Shown here piece by piece: positions 11,598 through 25,366 of a stretch of 64,000 bases of DNA; the stretch's first letter is position 1; each line of letters begins with the position of its first letter. Under the pieces are notes generated by a model. It did not search any database. It saw only the letters and a list, made by a program, of their open reading frames with translations, and was not told where the DNA came from. Position numbers and translations under genes: made by a program. The DNA lies in the NCBI GenBank assembly GCA_001910725.1, contig MJGA01000011.1, positions 372,001 to 436,000 on the forward strand, given 5' to 3'. The stretch is from Phanerodontia chrysosporium. Taxonomy: Eukaryota; Basidiomycota; Agaricomycetes; Polyporales; Phanerochaetaceae.

Positions 11598-14280
11598 ATG
11601 TCGAACGACCCCACGTCGCAAGCAAATTTCCTCGATGTCGCCTCTGAGCACATCGACTTTAGCTGGTACCTCGATTTCGACGCCAAAGTCGTCGCGGGCT
11701 CAGCCACGCATACTTTGCGTGTCGTTCACGACTCAGTGAAGGAGGTGGTGTAAGTCGTCGTCTATCGCAACGTCGATGGTTTGCTAAGAGGATCCTTCGT
11801 ATCGTAGATTGGACACCGCTGCCCTCGCCGTCTCGAAGGTCGAGATCGATGGGCAGGCTACACAAGACGTAGGTATTTTCTTGTCTCAAGAGACTTTTGC
11901 GTCACTGAATGCGCATTGATGCATTTGTACACAGTTCAAGTTGGGCGAGAATCACCCTGTGATGGGCTCCGCGCTGCGTATCTCGCTGCCTCGGGTTCCT
12001 CCTTCCGGTTCGCGCTTCAAGGTGACGGTGCACTACAAGACGACCAAGGACTGCACGGCCTTGCAATGGCTTGCTAAGGAGTACGCGTTTTACACCCCTG
12101 AATGCTCCTGCTGTCCGGCTTACGTATTTGTGCAGGCAGACTCAGGGCAAGCAGCATCCCTATCTCTTTAGCCAGTGCCAGCCGATATACGCGCGAAGCC
12201 TTGCGCCGGTACAGGACACACCGTCTATCAAGACCGTATGCACCCTGTTGGAAGTAATACGACTGCTGTCCCTGACCAATTGTCCAGACCTACACTGCGA
12301 CGATCACGACCGTCCTCCCGGCGCTGATGTCCGCCATCCGTGTGTCGCCGCCACAAGACGGCCCAGCGCACGACGGCAAAGTCATCGGCAAGGACCTGGT
12401 CGAGTACAGATACAACCAGGTACGTCATGGGCCCATTGACCCGCCGACCCTTGTCTGACACTTCCGCGCATCGCAGCCTGTGCCGATCCCGTCGTACCTC
12501 ATCGCGCTCGCGGCAGGCAACGTCGTGTACAAGCCGTTCCCAGCGGTGCCCGGCAAGACATGGACGAGCGGCGTCTGGGCCGAGCCTGAGCTCATCGAAG
12601 CCGCGTACTGGGAGTTCAAAGAGGACACCGGACGCTTCCTCGCTACCGAAGAGACCATTGTACCGCCGTATCGCTTTGGCGTGTATGACGTACTGGTGCT
12701 TCCGCCGAGTTTCCCGTTCGGCGGCATGGTGGGTGCGCTTTTCTTGTTCATCACGCTCGGTTGTTGAAAAGGGTGTCCGGCTTTCTAGGAAAATGCGTGC
12801 CTGACGTTCCTCACGCCTAGTGGGTGGCCATTCGTTAATTTGGTGTACATTCAACCGAGTCATCTTGCGCAGCACTGCTTGCGGGCGACCGTTCCCTGGT
12901 GCGTATTTTTCCCACTACATTCGGTGTGGAATCTCATTGTGTGTACTAGGTTGACGTCGTTGTGCATGAACTCACACACTCCTGGTTCGGCAATGGCGTT
13001 ACGTACGTGTCATGCCTATCTCCTGCCACGACAAGCCTAACGTCCGTCTAGCCATGCGAACGCCACGCACTTCTGGCTCAACGAGGGCTTCACGACGTAC
13101 ATGGAGCGCGTTCTGCAGGAAAAGCTGCACTCGCCGGCGGCGCGAGGCTTCCAGTTCGTCATTGGCGCAAAGGGCCTGCGCGACGCCCTCAAAAGCTACG
13201 AGAATGCCCCAAAGTACCAGCGTCTCGTTATTCCCTTCGAGACCGGCGAGGATCCCGACGATGCGTACAGCGAAGTCCCTTATGAGAAGGGCGCGAATTT
13301 CCTGCTGCACCTGGGTAAGTTTGAACTGTGCCTTGTGACGTGTATGCCGCTGATAACAAGACAGAGAGGACGCTCGGCGGCTTGGACGTCTTCCTGCCGT
13401 ACATCTACGACTACGTTAATACATTCACAGGCAAGAGCATTACCACCGACATCTGGAAGGAGCATCTATACGCCTATTTCCGTGCTCATGGTGGCGCAGA
13501 GAAGGTCGCAGCACTTGATAGCGTGCAGTGGGACGTGAGTCTGCCGCCGCTAACCTTCCCACACGCATAGCTCACGATAGACCGATTCAGGCATGGCTTC
13601 ACGGCGAAGGCACCGAGCTGCCGGTGAAGATGGACTACGATACCACGCTCGCGCAGCAGGCATATGATTTGGCGTAAGTATGAACATTCGTCGTCTCGCA
13701 ATCGATTCTAAATTAGACACAGTGAGAAATGGGACAAGTCAAGGTCGATTGCGGACCCTACTCAAACTTTCAAGGAGTCCGACATCGCGTCATTCAACTC
13801 TAACCAGAAAGGTGAGTACATGTGTGGTTTGGCACCGCATCGAAGCTCACCTTTGTGCAGTCGTCTTCCTGCAGACACTGCAATCTTACGAACCGCTGCC
13901 CGGCGCCCATGTCGATGCGCTCGCCGATGTGTATCAATTCGCATCTGCTGCGAACGCCGAGATCCGGCTGCGCTTCTACGAGGTCGCGCTGCAGGACCCA
14001 TCCTCGGAGCCGGCGCGCAAGTACACACCCCACGCACTCCGCTGGGTCGTCGGTGACGACGGCTCCGGCGTCGTGAAGGGGCGCATGAAGTTCTGCAGGC
14101 CCATCTTCCAGGCGACAGGCAAGGTCGACCTCGCGCTCGCGCGCGCAACGTTCAAGGCGCACCAGACGGCGTTCCACCCGATTGCGGCGAAGATGATCGA
14201 GAAGGTGTGCATCCGCTTTTCTGCGTAGGGATGTCGTAAAGAATGCACTGACGCGTGCCACGCAGGATCTGCAGTTGTGA
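11598..14280 (+). CDS. LTA4H: Leukotriene-A4-hydrolase-type aminopeptidase (family M1)
   Basis: Zinc metallopeptidase; yeast and animal relatives remove N-terminal residues and carry epoxide hydrolase activity. Fifteen exons: 11598-11750, 11808-11868, 11935-12080, 12136-12235, 12288-12419, 12477-12728, 12789-12819, 12873-12898, 12950-13002, 13052-13314, 13366-13534, 13591-13673, 13723-13811, 13861-14204 and 14266-14280. They sum to exactly 638 codons plus stop. Visible motifs: substrate loop FGGMENACLTF near residue 283, HELTH zinc site near 306 with the third ligand Glu 18 residues on (NEGF), the Lap2/LTA4H signature CQPIYARS...CQDTP-like region, and a C-terminal HEAT-like helical domain. 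The 26-nt exon 12873-12898 supplies the conserved LLAGDRSL link, without which the domain has a gap. The start has a good AAAATGTC context. Probably cytosolic. Confidence 0.93.
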
Positions 14281-15673
14281 GTGCGGAAGGCCCGATACGG
14301 CAGCTTGCTGCTGCAGCCGTGTGCGTCACGAGAACCAGGGCGAAATGTACTACTATTTGCGCAACAAAGGAGATCGCCTTGTCCACCCGTCTGCGCCTCT
14401 CGTAACCGGATGCCGCACACGCCTCTGCCCCTCGGGCGGCCGCTTTGGCACCGCGCCCACGGAGATCGCAGCGTCCCCCGGGCAGGAGATCCGGGGCGCC
14501 CGCCGTGCTGCCCAAAAACGTCGCCTGTTAGAGGGACAGGAGAGAAGCTCAGAAACCAGTGTCGCGCGGCATCGGCCCAACGGCTCGAAGGGGCTCGAGC
14601 AGCGTGGCCCACACGCCTCTCGCCCTGCAGGAGGCCGCGCTCGCCCGCCGCGCACGAGACAATAATAGGATGCCCTAGGATGGCTCTGCCGTGCTAGGAT
14701 CGCAGCCTCTGATCATGCCAGCGGCGCGCGGGGCCTGAACATTGCTGTTGAACTCTGGCGTCGCCCGGCGTCGCGGTGCGGGCATGCTCCGTGTTTGCAA
14801 CAGCCGGAAAGGCCGTCAGGTGGCCCCGCACCATGCCTGCGCTGCAGGTGATGGAGCTTGATAGCGCGCACGACTCAGGGTGCGGCGCCGCGAGGCGTCT
14901 GCCCTTCGCGCGAGAAGGATTGGCAGGCCCACGATACCCGGTTTGTGGTTCGTGCGTGAACGTGCTGGCTGGTGCCTTCATTTCATCTAGGGGATGCTCG
15001 CGATGCAGGACAAGTACTGTCACCTGCTGACCGGTCTAATCCGTCTCTGGGAAAGGCGGTATCGTGATTTACGTTGAGACGGGCATGCAGGGCACAGCTC
15101 ACGATACTAGCACCGATGTCGGCCCACATTCGTGCGAAGATGCCGTTGTGACCGGGCGAGCATTGCAAGGAACGACTTTCGTACGACGGCTCTAAGCCCG
15201 ACATTTCAAAGCACTCTTGCGACATGGAATTCACTGCCGTAAGATGTCTGCGTGCAATGGCACCCGTGACCTGAGAATAAACGGACGAAAGTAGCATCGT
15301 GAAAGCACAAGTTCTTCGCAAAAAGCTCCTATGAGCCACGAGAACACAACCGGATGTCCACTCACTGCCACATGTGCATTCCAGGGCAAGCGAGCCTGTT
15401 ATTCGAATAAGGCTCGTCTTCCGATCGAGCTGATATGCATACACCGAGGAAAGTACCGAGAGAATCGTAAGAAAAGATTTATGGCAGGAGAAAGCATGCG
15501 AACATGGGCAGCCCTGGTGTACGATTGAGAGCATGCATGGCATAAGATACAGATACGGTGCGCGGGTCGTGTGGCTGGACGGTAGGAGGGCTGGGGCTTC
15601 CCCCATGCCCCAAGGTGGAGGGGATCGGTCGCGTGTCAGGCAGAAGACGTCTCGGTCAATAAATACTGTGTAT
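14281..15673. other. Intergenic, aminopeptidase to RPL19
   Basis: The two flanking genes converge here. GC-rich overlapping frames at 14255-14700 on both strands look like composition artefacts with Arg/Pro-rich, repeat-free translations. I see no RNA gene or mobile element. Confidence 0.5.
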
Positions 15674-16365
15674 TTACTGCTGGACGGGGGCATCGTGCTC
15701 GACAGCAAGGATGGCTGCCCGCTTCTCGGCAACACGGGCAGCACGACGCTCGCGCGCAGCCTGCATGAGATGTAAGACATCCGCATGGCATACAAATGCG
15801 CAAAACGGACCTTGTTCTTGGTGCGGCGAGCCTCCATCTGGTCGCTGAGGACCTTGGTGCGGGTCTTCTCGGCCTTGGCCTTGTGGATGTACTCCATGAG
15901 GACACGCTTGTTCTTGAAGACGTTACCCTTGGACTTCTGGTACAGCTGGTGGTACCTTGGGTGCAGATGTTGGCGAAACCCCTATCATCGCAAAAGAGAT
16001 GAGACTCACAGGTGCTTATCAATCTTGCCAGCCTCCCTGTACTTCCTCAACAGACGACGGAGAACCCGCTGCCTCCTCATCCAGAGCACCTTGGTGGGCA
16101 TACGAGCCTCAGCGGTACCCTTCCGCTTACCCGGGCCAGTGTGGCGACCCTTGCGCTTGGCAGCCAAAAGCTCGAGGGTGCGGGCGCGCGAGTGCACCGT
16201 CTGGGGCTTGACGATGATGCGACCGTCCTTGATGAGCTTCTTGATGTGGGTGCGGGAGTTGGCGTTGCCGATCTCGCTCTGCTCAGCGGGGTCAAGCCAG
16301 ATTTTGCGCTTGCCGACGCCTGCGACGGATGCGGCGAGCCGCTTTTGCGAACGGAGGTTGACCAT
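15674..16365 (-). CDS. RPL19: 60S ribosomal protein L19 (eL19)
   Basis: Component of the large cytosolic ribosomal subunit. Three exons, 16365-16010, 15955-15811 and 15760-15674, give 195 residues, the usual fungal length. Sequence hallmarks: N-terminal [19 protein letters not shown], a central basic region [35 protein letters not shown], and the long basic C-terminal helix with [17 protein letters not shown]. Phases are 2 and 0 at the two introns. No frame problem. The gene lies alone between two unrelated genes. Confidence 0.96.
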
Positions 16366-18195
16366 GGTGCCTAAAAATCGACAAAAATTCGGACAGCAGC
16401 ATAGCGACGTCGCCGGTGAGCAGGGTTCGTGCAGAAATCGGGCATAGATTTACTCGCCTTGAGTCTTGAGGAGGTCGGTGAGGGCGGCGCACAGCGGGGA
16501 GGGCCCAGCGTGCGAGTCTGGCTTACGTGAGCAAAGCCACACGGCATTGTCCGAAACCTTATCAGCTGAGCTTTACAGTGCCCGGATTTCCGGCGTCTCC
16601 GGCCGCAGCCCTGCCGGCCGAGTCACACGCGCAGCTCCGGCGTCCTCGACGACGGCCGGCGACGCTTGCCACTTGCCGTCGTCGCCCTGCTTGTGCGCCT
16701 CGCCGGTCGTCTGAAGCTCATCCGACCCAGTCCCTGTTCGCCGCTCTGGTGCTACCACGTTGGTCCGTGCTTGCTCCTTGTCCCCGAGGCTGCTCCCGCC
16801 GTGACCGGCCTTTCCACGCCTGCTCGGTGCGCAAGGCTCACTCCCGCTCCTGTCCGGCACGGCCTTACTGCAGTCTCGTGCCCCCTGGAAGCTCCTGCCC
16901 TGCTGCGGTGGGTGTCGTCTCGGTCTCGTCGGACGCCTGCGGCGCCCCACGGGTAACAGTGTCGGGACCTCCTATGCCTGTGTGTTCTCTCGCTTCATGA
17001 CTCCCTGGCGCCGCCGACTGGAGCCTAGGCGATGACCTCACCGCGGTGTCACTACTCGCAGGACATCCCGAGCCTGCTTTCTTGTTGTTCAGCTGCAGCC
17101 ACCGGGTCGCTTCTCCCTACCGAAGACCATCGGAACCTTGTCGGGCGCGGTGATTACCTTTGTGTGGACAGAAGTACGGCAACCATACGCCCGCGATGGA
17201 ACGTGCATCGCAGCTTCTCAGGGCCTTTGGGTATTGGAACAACGTTCTGATCGTTTGAATGGCACTATCTGGGAGGAGTCCGGTGTGTGCTCCTGCAAAC
17301 ATGGTAGCTTCACTAAATGCCCCAACTCTGCGTTATCTCGGCCTCGCTTGCCACCCGTGCGGGAATCTGCCTTGTACATCTGGATTTCGCTTGGTACATA
17401 TCTGAGGTACACTGCCCTGACCCTCCCGATGCGCTGGCCACGGTATGAACGGCTTCCGATCAGATTCCCAACGAGGGCGGTCCCATGTCGTTTCGGTGCA
17501 CGCCATTCGCAGTGCTTCCTCACACATCACCTCGTGTGCGATATCCATTCAGACGGAGCGGGCGGTTTGCTTTGACGATTGTATGAGATTTTGCAGATCG
17601 ATTTGACTCGTCGACAGTTGCCGCTAGCAGTAGAATATAAGCCTTCCGTACGTGCAGTCGTCTGGCAACGAGGCCCATCGCACCCTCAAACGTTGACCGG
17701 AGCGTCATAGACAATCAGCCGACGACAGCGTTGTGTGTCAGAGCCGGGCAACCCTCTGCTCGCAATTTTATTTTCGGGACGGCCCCATCGACGGCAGGGG
17801 ACCGCAAGTGGGCGAAAGTACTGGTAAAGGATAATTTAAGTGATTAGATAATCCGGTATATAAGTTCGGAACAGGCAAAACGCCACTTTCCCCCTTCACT
17901 TTGTTCAGTCTCTCTCTCCGTCAGCAAGCTCGAGCCTCGTCTGCCCACAGTTTTAAAGGCACTCAGCGAGGGGCAAGTCTCCTCTCGCTCGCCTCACACC
18001 CTCTGTCTCTGCACCCCGCAACTCTACTCCAGATCACTCCTGGCCGTCATGATATCCCTATAAACCACATAATAATTCGAAGCCTTTACCCGACGCCTGT
18101 AAACGTCCCCCCATCACCATCCGACGCTCTCGACATCGCACGCACACATTCCAGACACTCATCCACTCACGATTTCGCGCATACCCACCACGACC
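16366..18195. other. Intergenic / upstream region of RPL19 and the SAT4-like kinase
   Basis: RPL19 and the kinase diverge from here. Two overlapping frames on opposite strands at 16527-17000 are Pro/Arg/Ser-rich and look like GC artefacts. The last 300 bp (17890-18190) are pyrimidine-rich and read like a 5' UTR. No RNA gene is seen. Confidence 0.5.
17857..17864 (+). promoter_or_regulatory. TATA box, SAT4-like kinase
   Basis: TATATAAG followed about 30 bp later by a CT-rich tract (from about 17890), which is a usual fungal start-site context. It sits 332 bp upstream of the predicted ATG, implying a long leader. Confidence 0.45.
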
Positions 18196-20150
18196 ATGGC
18201 AGATACGATGTCCACGAGCACCGACGCCCCCCAAGCCGACAGTGAGGGTCCAGAGGGCTCAGACAAACCGCCGCATGGTGGCTCTCGCACTGACAAATCG
18301 ACCAACTTCTTGACAAGGCGGTTCTCAAACGGCACGAAGCTCCCACCTGCGAAGCCGACCCCGCGTCTCCGGCCGCGCAGCAACCAACAACAACGCCGAA
18401 CTCGGGCCACGTCCCCCTTCCACCTCCCGAGTCGCACAGCTACCCCAAGGCCCCTGGGCGCACGCGCAAGGAGCTGCAGCAACTCGAGCTCGACCAGCAA
18501 CTGGAGAAGCTCAACATGAACGGCGTCCCCCCGATGAACAAGAAGACCTCGTCATCGACGACGGGCTCGATCACACCATCGACCAGCGAGTCGCCCTCCG
18601 CTTCGGAGAGCGAGAGCTGGAGCCTGCCCTCTACGCAGCCGCCGAGCCGCGCTCCGAGCTTCTCCGCTGGAAAGGCCGGTGGGAAGGTGTCGCTGGACAA
18701 GGGCGATCACCGGGAACCTGAGACCCAACCGCTCAAGAAGTCGTCCACCAAGACGTCCGTCAAGAGCAAGGAGAGCAGCAAGACTCCTACCGCCATCCGT
18801 AAGATCTCGCCCACGCCTTCGCGGGAGAGTACGAAGGAGGGCAAGAAGGGCCCGCCGTCCGTCCACTCCGACTCCGGTCAGAAGTTCACGCTCAAGGACC
18901 TACTCGGTGCCCCTAAGCTTGTGCGGAGATCGTCTGCTCGCTCGACCGGCAGCAGTAAGAAGTCGGGCGGCTCGGACGGCGGACGCTCTGTGACCGGGGA
19001 GAGCACGACGGCGAGCCTGCTGAAGAAGTATGGCGTCTGCGAGAAGGTGGCCATTGGTAGAGGTGCTACGTCCGTTGTCCGACTTGCGCACAAGTGGGAC
19101 CGGTCGGAGGAGAAGCTCTACGCGGTGAAGGTACGTTCTCGCAATTGTCGTGTTCTACCAGCAGATGGATGACGTTTCCCCCGCAGGAATTCCGGAAGCG
19201 GCGGAAGAATGAAACAGAGAAGGAGTACGTCAAGAAGCTCACAGCCGAGTTCTGCATTTCCTCGACGCTTCACCATATCAACATCGTCGAGACTGTCGAT
19301 CTCGTGCAGGACGAGAACAACCACTGGTGCGAAGTCATGGAGTTCTGTCCGGGCGGTGACCTTTACGCCGCGATCAAGCGCGGAGGCATGTCCCCAGCGG
19401 AGGTCGAGTGCTGCTTCAAGCAGATTCTCACTGGCGTGCACTACCTGCACAGCCAAGGCGTCGCTCATCGTGACATCAAGCCCGAGAACCTGTTCTTTGA
19501 CACGAAGGGTCACCTAAAGGTTTGTCTCACCCTTTTTGTTCCGCTGCGTTTCATTGTGTTGACCTTAGCCGCAGATCGGAGACTACGGAGCATCGACCGT
19601 ATACCGTCTTCCGTGGGAGACAACGATACACATGTCCACGGGGTTGTGCGGAAGCGAACCGTACATCGCCCCGGAGCAGTTCTTGGGCAAACGTAAGCAA
19701 ACGTCCTCGTCTGCCCCTCACCTGCCCCCTAATTGTCTCCCTCCATATGCGTCTTCGTCACCTCCGGGCTCTGCAGCGTACGACGCCCGCCTGGTCGACA
19801 TCTGGGCATGCGGTATTGTCTACTACTGTCTCCACTTCCAAGAGCTCCCGTGGACGGTAGCGCAGCCCACCGACGCGCTCTTCGCTGCGTACGTGCAAGC
19901 GTGCCAGTCAAGTGTGGCCGCCCAGTCGCAGTGCCCGCCGACGATCAACAACTTGTCGCCGCGCGCATGCCGCCCCCTGATCCGCAAGATGCTCGAGCCG
20001 AACCCGAAGCTCCGGTGTTGCATCGAGGACGCGATCAACCACCCGTGGGTGCAGAGCATCGAGGTATGCTACCTGAGCGAGAAGCCGACGCATATGCACG
20101 TGTATGCGCAGTCGATGGCGGAGGCCCAGGTGCATGTCGTTGGGTCATAG
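18196..20150 (+). CDS. SAT4: Ser/Thr kinase of the Hal4/Sat4 (NPR/HAL) type
   Basis: In yeast, Sat4/Hal4 stabilises plasma-membrane potassium transporters and so controls ion tolerance. Exons 18196-19130, 19187-19519, 19575-19692 and 19777-20150, about 586 residues. The first 270 residues are low-complexity, rich in Ser, Lys and Pro. The kinase domain has the Gly loop AIGRGATSVVRLAHK, YAVKEFRKRRKNE typical of this subfamily, catalytic HRDIKPENLFF, and a metal-binding triplet that reads DYG rather than DFG. It continues with APEQF (for APE) and YDARLVDIWACGIVYY. Introns close in phase, but exon 1 needs one extra base near 18350-18360 (a run of four C) to join the MADTMSTS start to the PASPAAQQ frame. 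Without that correction the start would have to be the Met at 18516, losing about 100 residues. Confidence 0.85.
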
Positions 20151-21323
20151 CCTCTGCGGAGGGCGCACGTCTCCCGTTCGCCATAGGACCACAGCCCAGA
20201 CACTTCATCGTCCTGCACATGCACACGCATCGTCAGAGCTTTGTTTATTATTGTGATACCTCTTCTTGATGACGGTTGTCTGTTCACTCCTGTTAGCTCG
20301 TGTTCACTCTTCTCTGCCGTCTTTTCTTCTTCCTTTCACCGTGCTCGCTCCCGTTGCTTTTTTATCCTCCGCCATCTCCCATCGCTGTTTCTCGTTTTAC
20401 GTTCGCACTCACGTCAATGTAGATGTACTACTTCGCCTAGTTTGTAGGGAGGCACGTCTGGCTTGCTCTATACGCTCTGGAATATCATGCGATTCTGACA
20501 TGAAGGTTAGGCTTATTGAGTGGACCCGGGTGCTGTATTGGACAGCCTCTCACTAACTCGAGAGCGTCGAGCCGCATCGATTCTTCAGGGCCAGCAGGCT
20601 CGACGCTCGGTGTTCGGGAAAGAGCCTTGTCCCCGAGCGCGGTTCAGCAGAAGCGTGAGCTCTTCACTGTCCTTGCTGCTTGTGGGGCTTGTTCCATAAT
20701 ACTAGTCGGTGGATTGGCTACAGATACTCGTACGTTTATGTCGCTAGCTGGAACAGTAAAAGCTTAACAGTTCAAAGAGGCTGCCAATGCGCGCCGAGCG
20801 CGGCGCACCTACGTCGAGCGGTAACGCACTTCCTCCGCGGACTGCGCTTTGACGCTGCACAACAACGGTGTTTAGGCGGCAATAGAAGAAGTAACCACCT
20901 CGTGTGCGCGGGCATTCGTACTCGCCATTCACTGGGTTCTGGGGTACAAAGTGATGGATGCGTAGTATTCGGTCCTCAAGCAGTACAGCACTTGCATCTC
21001 GCGGAGGATTTTTTGTAGGATTATGCGACCCCATACGGTTTCGATTGGTTTTAGGCGCATGTACTTGCTAGCAGGAATGTTGTGTACGTTCTGCGCTGTA
21101 GCTCCGCCAGGGTGTGGCGCTAGACTGGGGAAGCATACTGTAGATTTTGAGAGTGAGGCATGCGTGTATCGAGAATATCTACGTTGGCACGTACTACTGC
21201 CTACTGCACAAGTAGCGCGTATATATCTCTACAATTGCGGCGTCATCGACTGTCACGGACGATTCAAACGTCAAATGATGGTGCAAAATAAAACGTAGTG
21301 CAACAACTGCAAGACTGATCCTA
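20151..21323. other. Intergenic, kinase to tRNA
   Basis: Contains a pyrimidine-rich 3' flank of the kinase (20260-20420) and no convincing gene. The AT-rich segment AAAATAAAA at about 21286-21294 reads TTTTATTTT in the tRNA direction and could serve as its Pol III terminator. Confidence 0.45.
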
Positions 21324-21394
21324 TGCATTAAGGGGGAATCGAACCCCCGGCGGGTCGATGGCAACGACCCAGGTTACCACTACCCCATTAATGC
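21324..21394 (-). tRNA. tRNA-Gly (anticodon GCC)
   Basis: The minus strand folds into a standard cloverleaf. The acceptor stem is GCATTAA with TTAATGC plus discriminator A. The D arm is GGGT/ACCT, the anticodon stem GGTCG/CGACC with loop TTGCCAT (anticodon GCC, reading GGC), and the T arm has GGTTCGATTCC. There is no intron. Box A and box B promoter sequences are therefore present within the D and T arms. Confidence 0.95.
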
Positions 21395-21557
21395 GTGAGG
21401 ATTCGGTTGACAAGAGTCTGTCTCGAGACGCACATTATTTGCCTTTGTTGTGCAACGCCCTTGGAATCTAACAAGGACAAACAGGAGACCGGCGCGTGGC
21501 TGCGCGGGACTGAGACCGCGGTACAGGCGTTCTTTCAGGGCTCCCTCCCCCTTCACC

Positions 21558-23228
<1,671 letters not shown>

Positions 23229-24331
23229 GCCTGGCATCCACTGCTACAGGTGTATATTATGGAATGTTGTTGTATGAATACCTGGTTTATGGACTATCAT
23301 TGAATACTGTGCGCCATCTATTTTAATGCATTTGTCACTGCTAAACCCGTGCACCGCAGATCTCAGACTGACCCCGCTCGCATGGCACCGAGATTCCACA
23401 GCGCGGACACGAGTGCTGGACGTGCACCTCGTCACTGCGCAGACTATGACGGTCGTGACGAGCAGATTTGCCTGTCAAACTTGCATTCGTTCTTAGGTAG
23501 GGTGGAGTTGGTTGTGCACCCACAGCACCTCGCTAGCGTCCGTAGGCGCTCATCGCCGCGCCAGCGAAGCTCTTCATTAATGTCGTGTCCTGCCATGACA
23601 TGCGGTGGTCATCTACGTCGCTTGTCGATGAAACCCAATCACCCGCAGGTGCCGGGCTGGAAACCTGATTTCTTCTGGCACGGACGCTCGTGTTGTCAGA
23701 TGGCGGGTGGCGATGAATGGTTAGCCTGGGCCAGATCAGCACGACGGTGGCGATGCCAGCGATGCCACTCGGCCGCGTATAGGCTCGCAGGCCTCTCCAC
23801 GACCACTTTGACTGACTTGACTCGCCCTGTACACAGAGCGAGTCCTCCATCCCGCAGCCCGAAGTTCGACGCCCAGAGGAACAAGACGCCTCGGGCGCTG
23901 GCCAGAGCACCACGCTTCCCCGATCCGGCGCAATTGTCCTTTGTCCCGTTCTCACTCCATTCCCCTCCCCATCTACCCGCGAACCTGCCCCCGTCCTCCT
24001 CCCAGACAACAAAAAAGTTCTTGTCTGAACGACCGCAAGTGCTTGTTGGCCTTGCTAGAGGCCCTAGAGACAACAGACACGTAAAGCCTCCAGGCGCTTA
24101 GCATAGGGCCACTTTCGGAACGGTCCCATCCCGGCCGCCAGATATAAGGCACCCGTCCCTCTCTGGCCCCAGGTCCGCCCACCTATCGTCCATCGCCACA
24201 CGTCCTTCCCTTCCTCCCACCCCCATTGTTCTGCGCATCGCAGCAATCATCAATCAGGCCTGCAACGCATCTCCCATCCGTGTTACCCCGTGTCCGATCA
24301 CGTCCGAGCGCGAAAGAAAAAAGGCAGAGCC
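23229..24331. other. Intergenic, VPS4 to small hypothetical gene
   Basis: Holds a 250-codon plus frame at 23349-24101 that overlaps long minus frames. None shows family motifs, and all are Arg/Pro/Ser-rich. A TATAAG element at 24143-24148 lies 190 bp before the next ATG and may be its TATA box. Confidence 0.45.
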
Positions 24332-24925
24332 ATGCCGTTTGATGCAAAGTGTGGACGGCCCCAGCTGTGGCGTCGTGCGCAGTGGACGCCCGAAGCGAGC
24401 GACGAGACCGACCACGAGACCGATTTTGGCGGCATGCAGACGCCCTCGGAGCTCTCTGACGCAGACGACGGTTCTGAGTACGTCGACTCTGACTGCGGCG
24501 CGCGTGCAGCGCCTGCGGAGGAGCGGCGGACATCGACGCGAGCGCGCGTGTCCGAGTCGTCATCACACCTGAAGTACTCTGTAAGTTTTGTGTAAGATGT
24601 TTGATATATCGCGGCAATCGCTCACAATAAAGCCGTGCAGGTCCACCAGCCAGTCTGGGTCCAAGTGAAAGGATCCTGGTACATCGGGATAGTCGAGCAG
24701 ATCGTCGCCGATGCCTCGTCCAAGGTACTAGCATACCATCATCATGCTCATAGCGGTGACTCATATGTGCTGCAGGGAGTCCGGATATGCCCTCTCTACG
24801 TCGTGGGGTTCCGAAGCCCACAGACGTCCGCGCGACTGCGCACGACTGCTGATCCCCTGCGGGGTACTATAAGACCGGCTGAGACCAAGGATGTCGAGAA
24901 GTGGCTGCGCATGCAGCAGCGCTAG
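24332..24925 (+). CDS. Small hypothetical protein, acidic N-terminus
   Basis: I do not recognise this family. Two exons, 24332-24580 and 24641-24925, give 177 residues. The intron has GTAAGT and GTGCAG ends and joins in phase 0. The N-terminal half is acidic and low-complexity (clusters of D, E, S, T). The C-terminal half is more ordered and contains VWVQVKGSWYIGIVEQIV, a small beta-rich pattern loosely like chromatin-reader barrels (Tudor/PWWP), and CPLYVVGFRSP. A stretch of 51 nt at 24725-24775 could be an in-frame intron (GTACTA...CTGCAG), which would give a shorter isoform. It ends 441 bp before CAND1. Confidence 0.55.
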
Positions 24926-25366
24926 GCTGGCCCCCGAGCGTACCCGCGGAGCGAGTCCTCCCCGGACCGTGTGTTTATTTATTTCGTCATACAGAATTTG
25001 CCTGAGGCAAAAGGAGAGGATCGCCGAGTCGTGTATCGCTAATTTTCCGCACATGCATGTCTCATATAGCACACACTGTAAACATACCATCGCACACGCT
25101 TCAACAGGACCATAACTTGCTAGAATATTTCTTTCACAATTTCGAGAGGCGAGGGCAGCGGCGGCGTGCCCAGACAAGGCTGGAGGCGCCTGATGCGGAG
25201 ACACGAGATCTGAGATCTGGTGATATAGGATGGGCCTGCACGCGCACGCGCCGCCCTTGCCTCTCGACTTCGACGGGCGACCCGCCCTGCACAAGTTCCC
25301 CTTCTCCTATTCGTCTTTATCTGCATCTCGTCTCTGTCTCTGTGCAACGATATACCACCATACAAC
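24926..25366. other. Intergenic, hypothetical gene to CAND1
   Basis: Contains the 3' flank of the hypothetical gene and the CAND1 leader, with pyrimidine-rich sequence at 25285-25345. No other feature is seen. Confidence 0.5.

Noticed and set aside
14255..14700. Cluster of long frames on both strands after the aminopeptidase
   Set aside because: GC-driven; no splice structure, no family signal and no conserved pattern.
16527..17000. 157-codon frame and its 125-codon antisense partner
   Set aside because: Mirror-image open frames in GC-rich DNA with low-complexity translations; typical composition artefact.
23349..24101. 250-codon plus-strand frame downstream of VPS4
   Set aside because: Overlaps equally long minus frames, is Arg/Pro/Ser-rich, lacks motifs and spans what looks like a promoter region.
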